Below are positions 48,645 to 61,184 of a stretch of DNA of 64,000 nucleotides, in pieces. The notes beneath the pieces were generated by a model. That model did not search any database, was not told where the DNA came from, and saw nothing but the letters and a program-made list of their open reading frames with translations. The stretch is from NCBI GenBank assembly GCA_947561395.2, contig OX387190.1, positions 27,646,858 through 27,710,857 of the forward strand, written 5' to 3'. Each line of letters starts with the position of its first letter. Position 1 is the stretch's first letter. A program made the position numbers and the translations under genes. The DNA is from Buxus sempervirens (Eukaryota; Streptophyta; Magnoliopsida; Buxales; Buxaceae).

Positions 48645-49400
48645 CCAAAGTATAGTTTTTTTTAAACCAATCCAAAACACTTAATCACATATAATCAAAG
48701 GAATTAAAATCAGGTTGAATAATGAAAAGGGTAGTCCAAGCAATAGGGAGAGACCAAATCTGTCTATCCTGCGACCTTTAGAGTCATCCCCAAATGGCTT
48801 TTCCTCTATGACTGACCTTGCTAATCTGTTCAGTTTCCAGTGCTCATGCTGACTTCAAACTTGGGCCACATGATGAACTCAACCCTTTTCTTCTTTTCTC
48901 TTTTTTTTTCTTTTTTTAGTTCTTGCCAATATTGCCCCTAGCACCAGTTACGGTTTTCACTAGGGCCGGCTTATGTATTCCGTTATCACCAATCTCACTC
49001 TGAAGTTTGAATGAATATACTAAAATCACCGAGGGCTTAAGAATAGGACGAAACAAAGGCTAAGCTCAGTTTATAAAAGAAAAGGTATTAAAGGCTCAAA
49101 ATTTTCTAAGTGTGAAAATAGGTCAACCGGACTTACAGTCATTATGTATTCAATCCCATTCCCCTTCTTTTGTATTTGGCTTTCATTTGCCCATATTTTT
49201 TTTTCTTTTCTTCTTTTTTTTTCTTTTTACCCCTATTGGCTTTGCCCCAGTATAAGACTGTAAGTCCAGCTTAGGTTTATCAAAGAAAACGAACAGGCTC
49301 AAATTGGCTTGACTAGTGATGAAAATTTTGGGAAATAAGGAAAAATGGCCTTAGATCATTTCCTAGTAATATTCATTCAAGGAAAATATCTCTTTACTGC
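48645..49400 (-). other. Element B spacer between integrase and antisense genes
   Basis: Inverse match of 33480-34250 in A, T/C-rich, no coding region. Confidence 0.65.
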
Positions 49401-52400
49401 ATCAGAGTTAATTGGCTAAGGAAAATCTTTCCCATCCATTTCTATTAAGATGAGAGCACCCCCTGATAGGACCTTCTTGACCACATAAGGCCCCTCCCAA
49501 TTCGGTTTGAATTTTCCACGAGGGTCTTTCAAAAAGGGTAAAATGTTTTTCAATACTAAATTTCCTTCTTGGAAAGTTCTGGGCTTCACCTTCTTATTGT
49601 AAGCCCTGGCCATTCTCTTCTGATACAATTGGCCATGACAAAACGCTTTTAATCGCTTTTCCTCTATTAAATTGAGTTGATCATGTCTTGATTGTATCCA
49701 TTCAGCTTCTTCTAATTCGGCTTCTTTTAGGACTCTTAGTGAAGGTATTTCCACTTCCACTGGTAAAACTCTTCCATTCCATATACTAAGGAATACGGGG
49801 TTGCCCCTATAGAAGTCCGGATTGAGGTTCTGTAGGCATGTTGAGCAAGTGGCAACATTTCATGCCAATCTTTAAAACTCACTACCATCTTCTGAATGAT
49901 CTTCTTTATATTTTTATTTGCTGCTTCCACTGCCCCATTCATCTTTGGTCTGTAAGGAGCTGACTTGGGGTGGGTGATCTGAAACTGCTCACACATCTTT
50001 CTCATATCTTTGTTCTTGAGGTTAGAAGCATTGTCTGATACTATGGCACTTGGCAAACCATAGCGACAAATGATGTTGTGCTTCAAAAACTTAAGAACAT
50101 GGTTACTTGTAATGTTTGCATAGGAAGCTGCTTCTACCCACTTGGTGAAATAGTCGATTGCTACAAGTATAAACCTATGTCCATTTGATGCCTTTGGAGA
50201 GATCATTCCAATGACGTCTATACCCCACATGGAGAAGGGCTATGGGGATGTCATGTTGTGTAATTCACTTGGGGGTGCATTCTTGTTATCAGCATACACT
50301 TGGCATAGATGACACCTTTTGACATGTATATAGCAATCGTGCTCCATAGTCGACCAGTAAAATCCCAATCACAGAATCTTCTTGGCAAGGATGTGCCCGT
50401 TCATATGGGGTCCACAAACTCCTCCATGTACAGTTTCAACTAACCTTTCTGACTCGGTTTTGGCAACACATCTGAGCAGGATATTATTGTGTGATCTTTT
50501 GTACAACTGCCCACCACTTAGTAAAAACTTTCTTGCCAACCTCTGTATTGTTCTTTTCTCTGTAGAAGTGACATTTTCTGATAAACTCTGATCATTTAGG
50601 AAGTTCTTAATGTCTTGAAACCATGGTACCTCTTCTTCTAGTGTTTCTTTTAAAACAAGGCAATAAGCTGGCTCATTTCTGACTTCAATTTCCAACGGTC
50701 TAATATCAACACCTTCTGGCATACTGACCATTGAAGCCAATGTGGCTAAAGCATCGGCAAACTGGTTTTTGGCTCTTGGCATATAATTGAAGGAAATTCG
50801 AGTGAATTTATTGCTTATTTCTTCCAAATACTAGTGATAGGGGATCAGTTTGTGATCCTTGCTTTTCCATTCACCAGTTGTTTGGAAGATGATAAGACTC
50901 CAATCTCCATATACATCAAGTTCCTCTACTTCATGGTCTAAGGCAGCTTGCAACCCAATTATGCATGCTTCATATTCTGCAATATTATTCGTGCATTGGA
51001 ACCTCAACTTCACTGCGATTGGGATGTGTGCCCCATCTGGTTTGATCAAAACAGCCCCTATTCCATTTCCATTCATATTGGTAGCCCCATCAAAAAACAT
51101 TTGCCAAGAGCTTTCACCTTCTTCTTCTTCAGGAAACAGGATTGCCTCATCAGGGAAATTAGTCTTCAAGGGTTGGTATTCTGGTAAAGGGTGTGCAGCT
51201 AAGTGATTAGCAATGGCCTGACCCTTAATGGCTTTCTGTGTGATATAGGTGAGGTCAAATTCAGAGAGTAATAACTGCTACTTTGTTGTTCTGTCAGTTA
51301 AAGCCGGTTTTTCAAATAAATACTTCAAAGGATCCATTCAGGATATCAGTAATGTGGAGTGACTAAGGAAATAGTGCCTCAGTCTCTGAGTTGCCCACAC
51401 TAAAGCACTGCCACTTTGTTGTTCTGTCAGTTAAAGCCGGTTTTTCAAATAAATACTTCAAAGGATCCATTCGGGATATCAGTAATGTGGAGTGACTAAG
51501 GAAATAGTGTCTCAGTCTCTGAGTTGCCCACACTAAAGCACAACATGTCTTTTCCAAAGGGGAATACTTTGCTTCATATTCTGTAAACTTCTTGCTTAGA
51601 TAGTAAATCGCCATTTCCTTTCTGCCTGTATCGTCATGCTGTCCCAAGACACACCCCATTGACGCCTCCAAAATTGACAAGTATAAAATCAATGGTCTTC
51701 CTGGATTTGGTGGCACTAGCACAGGTGGGTTCAATAAATACTACTTTATTGTGTCAAAGGCTTCTTGGCAATCGTCATTCCAGACCGTCAGGTTATTCTT
51801 TCTTAGAAGCTTGAAAATTGGTTCACAGATAGCAGTAAGCTGTGCTATGAACCGGCTTATGTACTGAATCCTTCCAAGAAAACCATGAAATTCCTTCTCC
51901 GTTCTAGGTGATGGCATTTCAATGATTGATTTAGCTTTATCTGGGTCAATCTCAATTCCCTTTCTGCTTACAATAAAGCCCAACAATTTTCCTGATGTAG
52001 CCCCAAAGACACATTTTGCAGGGTTAAGCGTTAGACTGTATTTTCTGAGCTGGTCAAATACCTTCTTCAAATTGATCAAGTGGTCTTCTTCTTCACATGA
52101 TTTGGCTATCATATCATCCACATAGACCTCCATCTCCTTATGGATCATATCATGGAATAAGGCTGTCATGGCTCGCTGGTAGGTTGCCCCAACGTTCTTA
52201 AGCCCAAATGGCATGACAGTGTAGTGGAAGGTACCCCAAGGTGTAATGAAAGCCATTTTCTCTTGATCCTCCTTAGCCATCTTAATTTGATTGTACCCCG
52301 AGAAGCCGTCCATGAATGAGAACAGGCTATGTACAACAGTGTTATCCACCAAGATGTCGATGTGTGGAAGTGGAAAATCATCTTTTGGACTTGCTTTATT

Positions 52401-53150
52401 CAAGTCTCTATAGTCTACACACATTTTAACCTTTCCATCCTTCTTTGGTACTGGCACTATATTTGCAAGCCATTCAGGGTACGTGGAGACCGCCAAAAAC
52501 CCCGCTTGGAATTGTTTAACCACTTCATCTTTGACCTTCAAGGTCCACTCAGGTTTCAACCTTCTCAATTTCTGCTTAACTGGCTTGACATCTGGTAGAA
52601 TTGGTAGCCTGTGCACAACCATGTCCATGTCTAACCCTGGCATATCCTGATACGACCATGCAAATACATCTTCATAATCAGCCAAGAACCGTATCATTTC
52701 ATCCCGCTGTACCTCAGATAGGCATACTCCAATCTTTACTATTTTTGAATCATCTTCAGTCCCTAGGTTTATTGATATAGTCTCTTCAATATTGGGTTGA
52801 ACCCCTTTTTCATGACGCTCCAATTGATATGTGATTTCTTTTGGAGGGTCGTCTTCTTCGTCCTCGGTCTCTTCCTCAACCCCCATTAGGTCAAAGTCAA
52901 GCTCGAGGTCGAAGTCATACTCACCCCGGTCCAATTCCGTTTGCTTATATGGTTCATAAATGGTTTGGACCTTTTTGAAAAATTTATCTTTTCTATAAAA
53001 AATTGAAAAATCCTTTTGTGTTTTTTGAGAGCCTTCTACAAAATCTTTTCCTGAAGACGAAGGCTCATTAAAACCTTCAAGAAAAGGGCATTCCACTAAT
53101 GGAGTTGTTTTTTTGGAAGCCATGTCTGTTTGCCAAACAAACGCGGCTTC
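49401..53150 (-). pseudogene. Element B reverse transcriptase, RNase H and integrase region
   Basis: Same order as A on the minus strand: RT with VPKKDGKV and YVDDM (about 52100-52520), RNase H with FDGATNMNGNGIG (about 51080), integrase zinc site with CHLC-type spacing near 50310-50420, core with SDNASN near 50020, and VEVEIPSLR-like tail near 49750. It is a fossil with several breaks, more than in A. Confidence 0.88.
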
Positions 53151-53860
53151 AAAAGTAAGGGGAGTTTCCTCCCAATTGTTCAGAATAAAAGAATCTGGGG
53201 CAGGGGTACAAGCCTGCTCCTCAAGCTCAGGGTCTGCATCTGAAATCACCAGTACTGGGTGAGTTGCATCGCCTGCTTCTTTTGTAGGGCTGGTTCCAGA
53301 TGGAACTTCTACTACAGCCCAATCAATGAAAGGTAGCTCCTCTGCTCCTTCTTCTTGGTTGCCTTCAGTCATGGCAAAAAATGCTCCAATGTCCTTAGAA
53401 AAATCCTGCTCTTATTCTGCCTGTGGCCTAGGCCCACCCAATGCTTGTGAAGGTGGAGGTGGAACATATGGTTGCACGGTTGAGGACTTGGGTTTCTGGA
53501 ATGGGTTGATGTTGTAGTATGCAGGCTTGGACTGATCCTGGGGAGGAGACAGTTGAATCATATGAGAAAGCTTAGGAAAAGTTTCCCTGATATGAGGGAA
53601 TTTCATGTCTTCTATTTACTTCTGTCTTTTCCAGTTCCTTGGCTTGGACTCCAATCCTGCTCTATGGACCATCTTCTTAACCTTTACCGGTTCCAGCCTT
53701 CCTTGTAAGTTAACCCCCAGACCTTTTCCTGGGTGAAAATTGTATTTTTCCAGCACATTCTTGACTATTTTCTCAGCACAGGTCAATTTTCCTTCTTGTT
53801 CCTGATACCCCCCAGGTATAAAATTCACAGTTTCAAACTAGAAAGAGTGAAATGCCATCT
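53151..53860 (-). pseudogene. Element B G-patch segment and linker
   Basis: CAEKIVKNVLEKYNFHPGKG, LGVNLQGRLEPV and HRAGLESKP near 53630-53790 match the G-patch of A; the Pro-rich and acidic linker follows toward 53160. Broken. Confidence 0.7.
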
Positions 53861-53903
53861 TGTCTGCAGTCATTTCCATGTTTACATAGGGTACATCAGG
53901 GGA

Positions 53904-56658
53904 TCACATGGAAGGGACCAAGTTTTCGGCTAGGACAGTAATCACCTTTTGCCCTCTAATATATTTGACTCTTTGGTGGAGGGTAGATGGTATAGCCCTA
54001 GCTATATGAATCCACGGCCTTCCTAGGAGTAGGTTGAAGGCTACAGGTATATCCATCACCTCAAATGTGATGTTAAAAACATACGGTCCAATTGTGACTG
54101 GCAGTTCAACCTCCCCTAGGGAGTGTGTTTTAGAGCTATCAAAAGCTCTTATGATTCTTCCATTTTGTTTGATTTTATTTTGCTCTAGACCGAGCTTAAC
54201 AAAGGTTATTAATGGACAAACATTCAGAGCTGACCCATTATCAGTCAAGACCCAGGCTATCATGCAACCCTTATTGAGCACAGCTATGTGCAAAGGATCA
54301 ACATGATAGTATCCTGCTGGGCTAATTTCAGTCTCAGAAAAAGTTATGACATTATGGGATAAAATTTGCCCAACCATCCGGCATAGTTGGTCTGGTTCAA
54401 TGTTTTTAGGCATATGGGCCCCCTGAAGTACCCTCAACAGAGATTCCCTATGTTTTTCAGAATTTAATAACAAGCCCAGTATTGAGATCTGGGCAGGGAC
54501 TTTGTTCAATTGCTCGACAACATTGAACTCACTCTTTTTTATGATTTTAATGAGGTCAGCAGCCTCACTGTCAATTACCTAGGGGGCATCCTCCCCTACC
54601 TTGGCCTTTCCTTTATTTTTCTCCTCTTCCTTCTTTTCTTTTCCGATCTCTTTCTGCTTTTCTTCCTCCCCCATACATTTTCCTGACCTTGTCATGAGGT
54701 TTACTTCTTTTTTGCTTTCAGCTACGGGGAATGTAGTGGTAAAGGCTTCACTGTAGTTCCATGGCACAGCCGATTCAGAGTAAGAAGGCTTAGGGACATT
54801 TACCACTAATGGGGGAAGTTTGGACTTGGATGATGAGTTTTGAATAGGAGGAACATTTACAACCAATGGTGGAAGTTGTTTTGGTTGAGGGGTTACAGAA
54901 GTGACTGATGCATTAAGATGGTCACAGTTTATGACCAATGGTGGTTTAGACTGAATGGGTGAAGTAAAGGTGGATGGACTGTAATTGACGACCAAAGGTG
55001 GTTTGGCTATGCTCATTTGGGCCATGAGAGATGAGACCCGGTCCAGAGAAGAGCTAATGTTCTTAGTAGCACTATCATTCCCTTTTGAAATCACATTTAT
55101 TTCCTTATTGCTATTTCTTCTGTCAAAATAAACTTTGACCGTTGTCCCTATAGGAGCAATTAACTGCCTCATGATGCTGAGGCAACGGGTTTTGGCCAAT
55201 GTCTATTCTGGGAGGATTGGGAGCCCCTGTATTGAAAGACAGGGTATTCTGGTCCAGTAAATCCTGAATGGCATGTTTCAAAGGCCAGTACTTGTCAGTA
55301 GGGTGCCCAGGGGCACCCATGTGGTAATCACAAGTGGTGGAAGGGTCAAAATTTCTCCCCTTGGATGCATTCGGATTGGGCTCTCTTAAAGTAATATACC
55401 CTGCTTGCAATAAAGTGGGAAGCAACTGAGAAGGAGTCATTGGAATAGGGGTGAAAACCCTATTTCTCCTTGCTGCAAAATAGGCAGCCTTTTCCTCCTT
55501 AGTAAAAACCCTTTTTTGGTCTAAAGGTGCTGCTGGAACATTAACCCTCATAGGAGCCTGGGTAGATGGAGATGGAGTAGGAAAATGAGCAGGTATGTTG
55601 ATTTGTATGGGCTTATTAGGGCCTGATGGTGGCTGCACCATATTTACTTCACCCTCTTTCTTATTCTCATTCTTTTTCAACCCGCTTCCTTTCTTTAGAT
55701 TGGGGTCTTGCTGACTGACCATAGCAAAGTGGTTAATTATTTTACCTGACCTGATTCCGTCCTCAATTCGGTTGGCCACTTGTACCAAAGCCGCAAAATT
55801 ATTGGTGGTCTGACCCACCAGGTGGCTATAGAATGGTTGACCCGATGTGCTGATGAAGGTAGAAATCATCTCCTGCTCTAGCATAGGTGGCCTAACCTCA
55901 GAGGCAGTCTCCCTCCATCTCTTGGCATACTGTCTCAAGGATTCATCCCTTCCCTTACTCATCCTTATTATATCGTACCTGTCTGGCACGATTTCTGAAT
56001 TAAACCGATACTGAGCTAGGAAGGCATCTGCTAGGTCCTTCCATCTTTTAATCTTTCCATGGTCTAGAGTGGCAAACCATCTCAAGGCGGTTCCAGTCAA
56101 GTTCCTTTGGAAGATCTGGATCAGAACACCCTCATCTCGACCGAACTGGCATAAGGCACCACAGTACAACTTCAGATGGCTCATGGGGCAGCCAGTGCCA
56201 TCATATTTATCTAGGTCTGGGCACTTGAACTTAGCTGGCAGGTTAACATTGGGGTATAGGCACAAGTCCTCAAAGTTGGTGCCCTCGAAGTTGTTCACCC
56301 CTTTTACCTCTCTTAGTTCGTCTTGGATCATTTCTAGTCTGTGCATGAACTTCCTTTCAACTTCTTCCCTCATCCTTTCCTTTTCCTTAGCTTTGTCTGA
56401 CTCAACTGTTTCATCCCTGGTCAGTATAGGTTCATGGGTGGTTTCATGAACGGGTTCGGGAATAGGTTGAACTGGAGGTGGAATATTGATTTGAGGTGGA
56501 GGTGTTGGGTTGGAAGTGGATGCTTGATTTTGGGCTTGCACTTGTTGGGCCTGCACCGACAGTATGTTTTCTAGCATTCGGGCTAATCCTGCCACTTGTT
56601 CCTGTAGCAGGACGATATCTGGGTGAGGAGCATCAGCTTCAGTCTCCATGGGATTCAT
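53904..56658 (-). pseudogene. Element B gag and protease region
   Basis: Starts MNPMETEADAPHPDIVLLQE at 56658. The gag core (LCLYPNVNLPAKFKCPDLDK, GTALRWFATL) is at about 56000-56270, the zinc-knuckle-like CDYHMGAPGHP near 55320, and the protease with DNGSALNVCP near 54210-54250 and LLLGRPW near 54020. It is a fossil with a few breaks. Confidence 0.88.
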
Positions 56659-56889
56659 GGCGTGAGCTCTTGATCTGGTTACATGAGCTATGATTGTAAG
56701 TTTATTGGTACCTGGAAAAAAAAAACGAAAATATCACTGCCAATTTAATCTCATTCACCTGCCTATGAATGCCTATGTGCAAGCTGGGTGAACACGAGTT
56801 TGGATTTGTTTCTTTATTTGCTTCTCTTTTTTTTTTTAATCGAATTGTTGGAATATTCTAGGGCTTCCAACAGGTCCCACAAAAAGAGA

Positions 56890-57865
56890 AAAAGATCTTA
56901 AATTCAAAGGCTTTCAGAGGCCCAAGGATATTTTTGGAAAAGGTCTGAAATTCAAAGGCTTTCAGAGGCCCAAGGATTTTTTATAAAGGTCTGAAATTCA
57001 AAGGCTTTCAGAGGCCCAGAGATTTTTTTATAAAGGTCTGAAATTCAAAGGCTTTCAGAGGCCCAGAGATTTTTGATAAAGGTCTGAAATTCAAAGGCTT
57101 TCAGAGGCCCGAGGAAGAAGATCTGAAATTCAAAGGCTTTCAGAGGCCCAAAGGAAAAAGATCTGAAATTCAAAGGCTTTCAGAGGCCCAAAAGATCTGA
57201 AATTCAAAGGCTTTCAGAGGCCCAAAGGAAAAAGATCTGAAATTCAAAGGCTTTCAGAGGCTCGAGGAAGAAGATCTGAAATTCAAAGGCTTTCAGACGC
57301 CCAAAGGAAAAAGATCTGAAATTCAAAGGCTTTCAAAGGCCCAAAGGAAAAAGATCTGAAATTCAAAGGCTTTCAGAGGCCCAGAGATTTTTTAGAAAAA
57401 GTCTGAAATTCAAAGGCTTTCAGAGGCCCAAAGGAAAAAGATTTGAAATTCAAAGGCTTTCAGAGGCCCAAGGATTTTTTTGAGAAAAAGTCTGAAATTC
57501 AAAGGCTTTCAGAGGCCCAAGGATTTTTTGAGAAAAAGTCTGAAATTCAAAGGCTTTCAGAGGCCCAAGGATTTTTTGAGAAAAAGTCTGAAATTCAAAG
57601 GCTTTCAGAGGCCCAGGGAGTTTTTGAGAAAAAGTCTAAAATTCAAAGGCTTTCAGAGGCCCATGGAGTTTTAAGAAAAGGTCTGAAATTCAAAGGCTTT
57701 CAGAGGCCCGGAGATTTTTGAGAAAAAGTCTGAAATTCGAAGGCTTTCAGAGGCCCATGGAGTTTTGAGAAAAGGTCTGAAGTTCAAAGGCTTTCAAAGG
57801 CCGGCCCAAGGAGTTTTGAGAAAAAGTCTGAAATTCAAAGGCTTTCAGAGGCCCAAGGGATTTTC
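56890..57865 (-). repeat. Leader tandem repeat of element B, about 22 units
   Basis: On the plus strand TCTGAAATTCAAAGGCTTTC AGAGGCCC recurs with purine-rich joints; it is the inverse of the A repeat at 25150-26003. The AAA/GAG joints differ from A in length and sequence while the core is kept. Confidence 0.92.
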
Positions 57866-59357
57866 TTTCACATTTTTATTTATTTATTTATTTTTTTGAA
57901 GCATTTTATTCAAACTCATTTCCCTTTTTCATCATTTAAAGGTTAAAGGAACAGGATTTAATGGGAAAAACTGTTTAAAATTGAATATCCTGCAAAAACC
58001 GCATATTTACCACGGTTCGGCCTTGCCTGTATTCAAATTACGAGCAAGCCGTGACCATATGATTAACACGGGCGAGCCCAGCCCGTATAACCAATACGGG
58101 TGAGCCCAGCCCGTGTACTAAATGCGGTTTTACGGAGCTCTTTTATGTTTTCCAGTTTTTACATGGTTTGATCACTTTGATTGTTCATCCAAATATACGG
58201 TTCACCCATTTCAAGGCTTCTAAACTGTCCCAAAGTGGACTTTGACCTATTTGCAAAACACATGTTTAGGAGGGCACATGTGCCCTCCAAATTGACACCA
58301 TACTCAATAATTTAGTACCCTTTTGCTGCCTCTTGTATGAACATTGGGTAGGATTGATTCTAAACAGAGTTAGAAACTCTTCCTATGGGCTACACCATTT
58401 TTAGGAAACATGCATATTTAGGACCAATTTTATCCCAAACCAATGGACACCAAGATACCCCTATGACATGAAAATAATGCAAAAATTAAGGTTACCTTGT
58501 TTACCTTCAATATGGCACCCGCATTATGCCCTGGTTTGTAAGCCATGCAAACGGCCTTCCCATAATTACAAACCCATATTCCCCCATAATTGTGTATTTT
58601 AGCCAAAAACGTGTAACTCCACCTTCAAGCGTAGGGGTTTTGGCTTAATGGCAACTTAGCACTCAAGCTTAGTAATGACCAGAATCACAGATCCACTTTA
58701 TCATCACATCATTGGCCCAAAGTTCTAAGGTGAATGTTTTCACTTTCGCTTTCCGAAGTATCGACCTCGTTGCGCCAAGCTACACACATTCGGGTTCAAC
58801 TTCCTATATGTTATAGGTAGGCTGTGTAAAAAAATAAATTGTGGACAGTGCATTGTAAAAATTGGATGCATTCACAACATCCCAAACCCTTGCCACTCTT
58901 TTCGCAGCCACGCATATACAAACCAAGGCATGATATGAAAGCATATTTAAAGTAAACAAGTACAAGGAAACAAAGTATCCCTATAGCACCTAAAACATGC
59001 TCATAAAAATCATCCAATCATGCAAACATATGATCATGTTATACAACCCAAAAACCCACCATGGAGATCATGCTGAAAATTAAAACATGCTATTATAAAA
59101 ATACATCAATAAATCAGCATGGTTTAACAAAACGAACCTCCCCTACGCATGTTTCTAGAAACAATCCTATAAATCAAAATTAAGCATGTTTCTACCCCCA
59201 TGAACTCTTAAGTAATCATTCAGATTTAAAACATACCCAACATGCTTAAGAACACAAAATAGCAAGCAAAACAAAGACATGCTAAAAACACAAAATAGCA
59301 AGCAAATCAAAAAATATCAAAAACATGAACAAACAAAAAAAGGCTGAAATCCTCAAG
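57866..59357 (-). other. Leader of element B, noncoding
   Basis: Inverse match of 23641-25149 in A. Contains dyad array 57997-58129; otherwise no feature seen. Confidence 0.7.
57997..58129. promoter_or_regulatory. Dyad array 11 (B leader), five units
   Basis: Left arms at 57997, 58025, 58053, 58081 and 58109 (AACCGCA, GCCTGTA, GACCATA, GCCCGTA, GCCCGTG) with right arms CACGGTT, TACGAGC, CACGGGC, TACGGGT and TGCGGTT. The period is exactly 28 bp throughout. Confidence 0.88.
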
Positions 59358-59375
59358 TCCCTAGCAGAGTCGCCA
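59358..59375 (-). other. Primer-binding site of element B
   Basis: The minus strand reads TGGCGACTCTGCTAGGGA, two bases from the 5' LTR, the same type as in A. Confidence 0.8.
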
Positions 59376-59377
59376 GT

Positions 59378-61184
59378 TGTTAGACATGGGAAAAAAATCA
59401 TATTCAATGACTTCCTCAATCATCACACGGGATTGGTTAAAAACACAGAGTCGCCACCATTCAATTTAGGTGTGAATGGACACCAAAATATCAAATAAGC
59501 ACAAAAGGCAAATTTAGGGTAAAAATAACCCTCTAAAAAAACAACCAGAAATGGGTAAGGGGATTAGGTTATGAACAGGGGAAGGTGTTAGGCACCCCTA
59601 TTCATCCACACAAGGTGGTTGCCAGGCATTGTTCATGTTAAAATAAAGGAAAAAGGCTTGCTATAAAAATCACAAAAAATCACAAAAAAGACAAAGATGT
59701 ATGGTTTTTTTCATACGAATAGCCTGATTGATCCAGAACTTTCAAATATGATCATATCATTCCTAGGGTTTCATGATCAAAACAAAATTGAGATAAAATC
59801 AAATAAAACCAAAATAAAGTGAAAAATCCAAAAATCTTGCTTCAAGTTAAATTCTAGAAATCTCGAAAAATATAATTTTTATAAAATATTTCAAAATTGA
59901 ACTTGAACAGTCCAGGACATAGATATAGCCCAAATTTCACATTAAATCAAGAAATCAAAACCAAAAATACCCACGTTGATAAAGAACATCAAAAGGGGAG
60001 AACTTAGACCGTAGGGTCTTCTCTCAATAATGAAAAATAACTCAAAAACCATATCATGAAACCCTATAAGTTATTTTCAGGCTTCTAGATCCAAATCTAT
60101 CATATTGATCATGATGGATCCAAGATCTTAGCCTAATATCACAAAAATCACGAAAACAATGCTGTAGATGCAAAAGTGGTGAAAATCCAAATTTTATAAA
60201 AAAGTGGGGATCTCATGCTATAAACATCATAGACTCATAGGATTAATCCAGATATAAAATAAAATCATTAAAACATGATCAGGATATCAAAATCAGCCAC
60301 ATCTCACAAATTAGAGCACATGGGGGTCTACCCTACGGATCCACCTGTTCTTTTTTCCCCTAGCTCTCTCTTCATGTTTTACGGCTAGAGAGGATTCTTG
60401 AGGTACTTGGAGATAGGTTTGGTGATACAAACACAATCAGAGGCCTTATTCTAGAAAAAAGAGAAAAACAGATATGGGGTCTTATTTTAGGGATCCACCT
60501 GTTCCCCTTTCCCCTAGCTCTCTCTTCTCGTTTTACAGCTAGAGAGACTCTTGAGGTACTTAGAGACAAGTTTAGGAATACAAGATAAAAGATGGTCTTA
60601 TTCTACAGCAATAGAGAAGATCCTATTATCTCTAGAATTGAAGACAGAAAATAAAAGGGAAAAGGGACATACCTGGATTGAGCAGGCAGAGCAGTAGGGA
60701 TTCCTCTCTTCTCTTGGAGCTCCTTGGACTTCAAATTTTCGTGGCCTTTTGCTTGAGGAGAGACCCTCTATTTATAGGCACAGCCAAGGGTATGGTTGGT
60801 CCAAGGTTTGGCAAGATAGAGTTTTAGATTGAGTTAAACACAAGGATAATGCCCATTCATGGCCAACAAGGATATTCCGAACGAAATAATGAGATAATTC
60901 GCTCATCTAAATACATATTGGACTAAAGGTAAGGCTCAGAAATCGAGAGAAGAATAAAACTCGCACGAATCTAATGTGCCCGTAAATGATTTACAGTCCA
61001 ATGGTGTCCGTATATGTATTACGGGCGCTGCGTGTCCGTATATAAAATTCGGGCGCGCTTAGCCCGTAGATACAATACGGGCAAGGCTTAAATTATTTAT
61101 TTTCATGCATTTTTGGCCTGTTTTAAATTCCAATTAATGTTTTTATTATTTTATCATTTTGTAGTGCAATTTGGGGTGTCTACA
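59378..61184 (-). repeat. Element B 5' LTR (minus orientation)
   Basis: Plus strand TGTTAGACATGGG...GGGGTGTCTACA, followed by CCTCT (61185-61189). TATA complement at 60769-60776; a splice donor complement lies near 60670. Differs from 7703-9512 at about 46 positions. Confidence 0.93.
60978..61082. promoter_or_regulatory. Dyad array 12 (B 5' LTR U3), four units
   Basis: Left arms at 60978, 61006, 61034 and 61062; same layout as array 1, with several arm changes between the two LTR copies. Confidence 0.85.

Larger units (their letters stand above)
7703..61184 (-). mobile_element. Element B: Ty3/gypsy Tat/Ogre-type retrotransposon, minus strand, carrying nested insertions
   Basis: Bounded by LTRs 7703-9512 and 59378-61184 and flanked by CCTCT on both sides (7698-7702, 61185-61189). 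The order on the minus strand is 5' LTR, primer site, repeat-rich leader, gag-protease, G-patch segment, RT-RNase H-integrase, spacer, two antisense genes, polypurine tract, 3' LTR. X3, X1, A and X2 lie inside; without them it is about 21.6 kb. The LTRs differ by about 46 substitutions in 1.8 kb (about 2.5 percent, counted by eye), so it is older than A. It is broken, with many frame interruptions. Confidence 0.93.

Noticed and set aside
57443-57721. Open frame with repeated KFKGFQRPKDF units, seemingly a repeat protein
   Set aside because: It is a translation of the leader tandem repeat of element B on the wrong strand; length follows from unit size, and joints change frame in neighbouring units.
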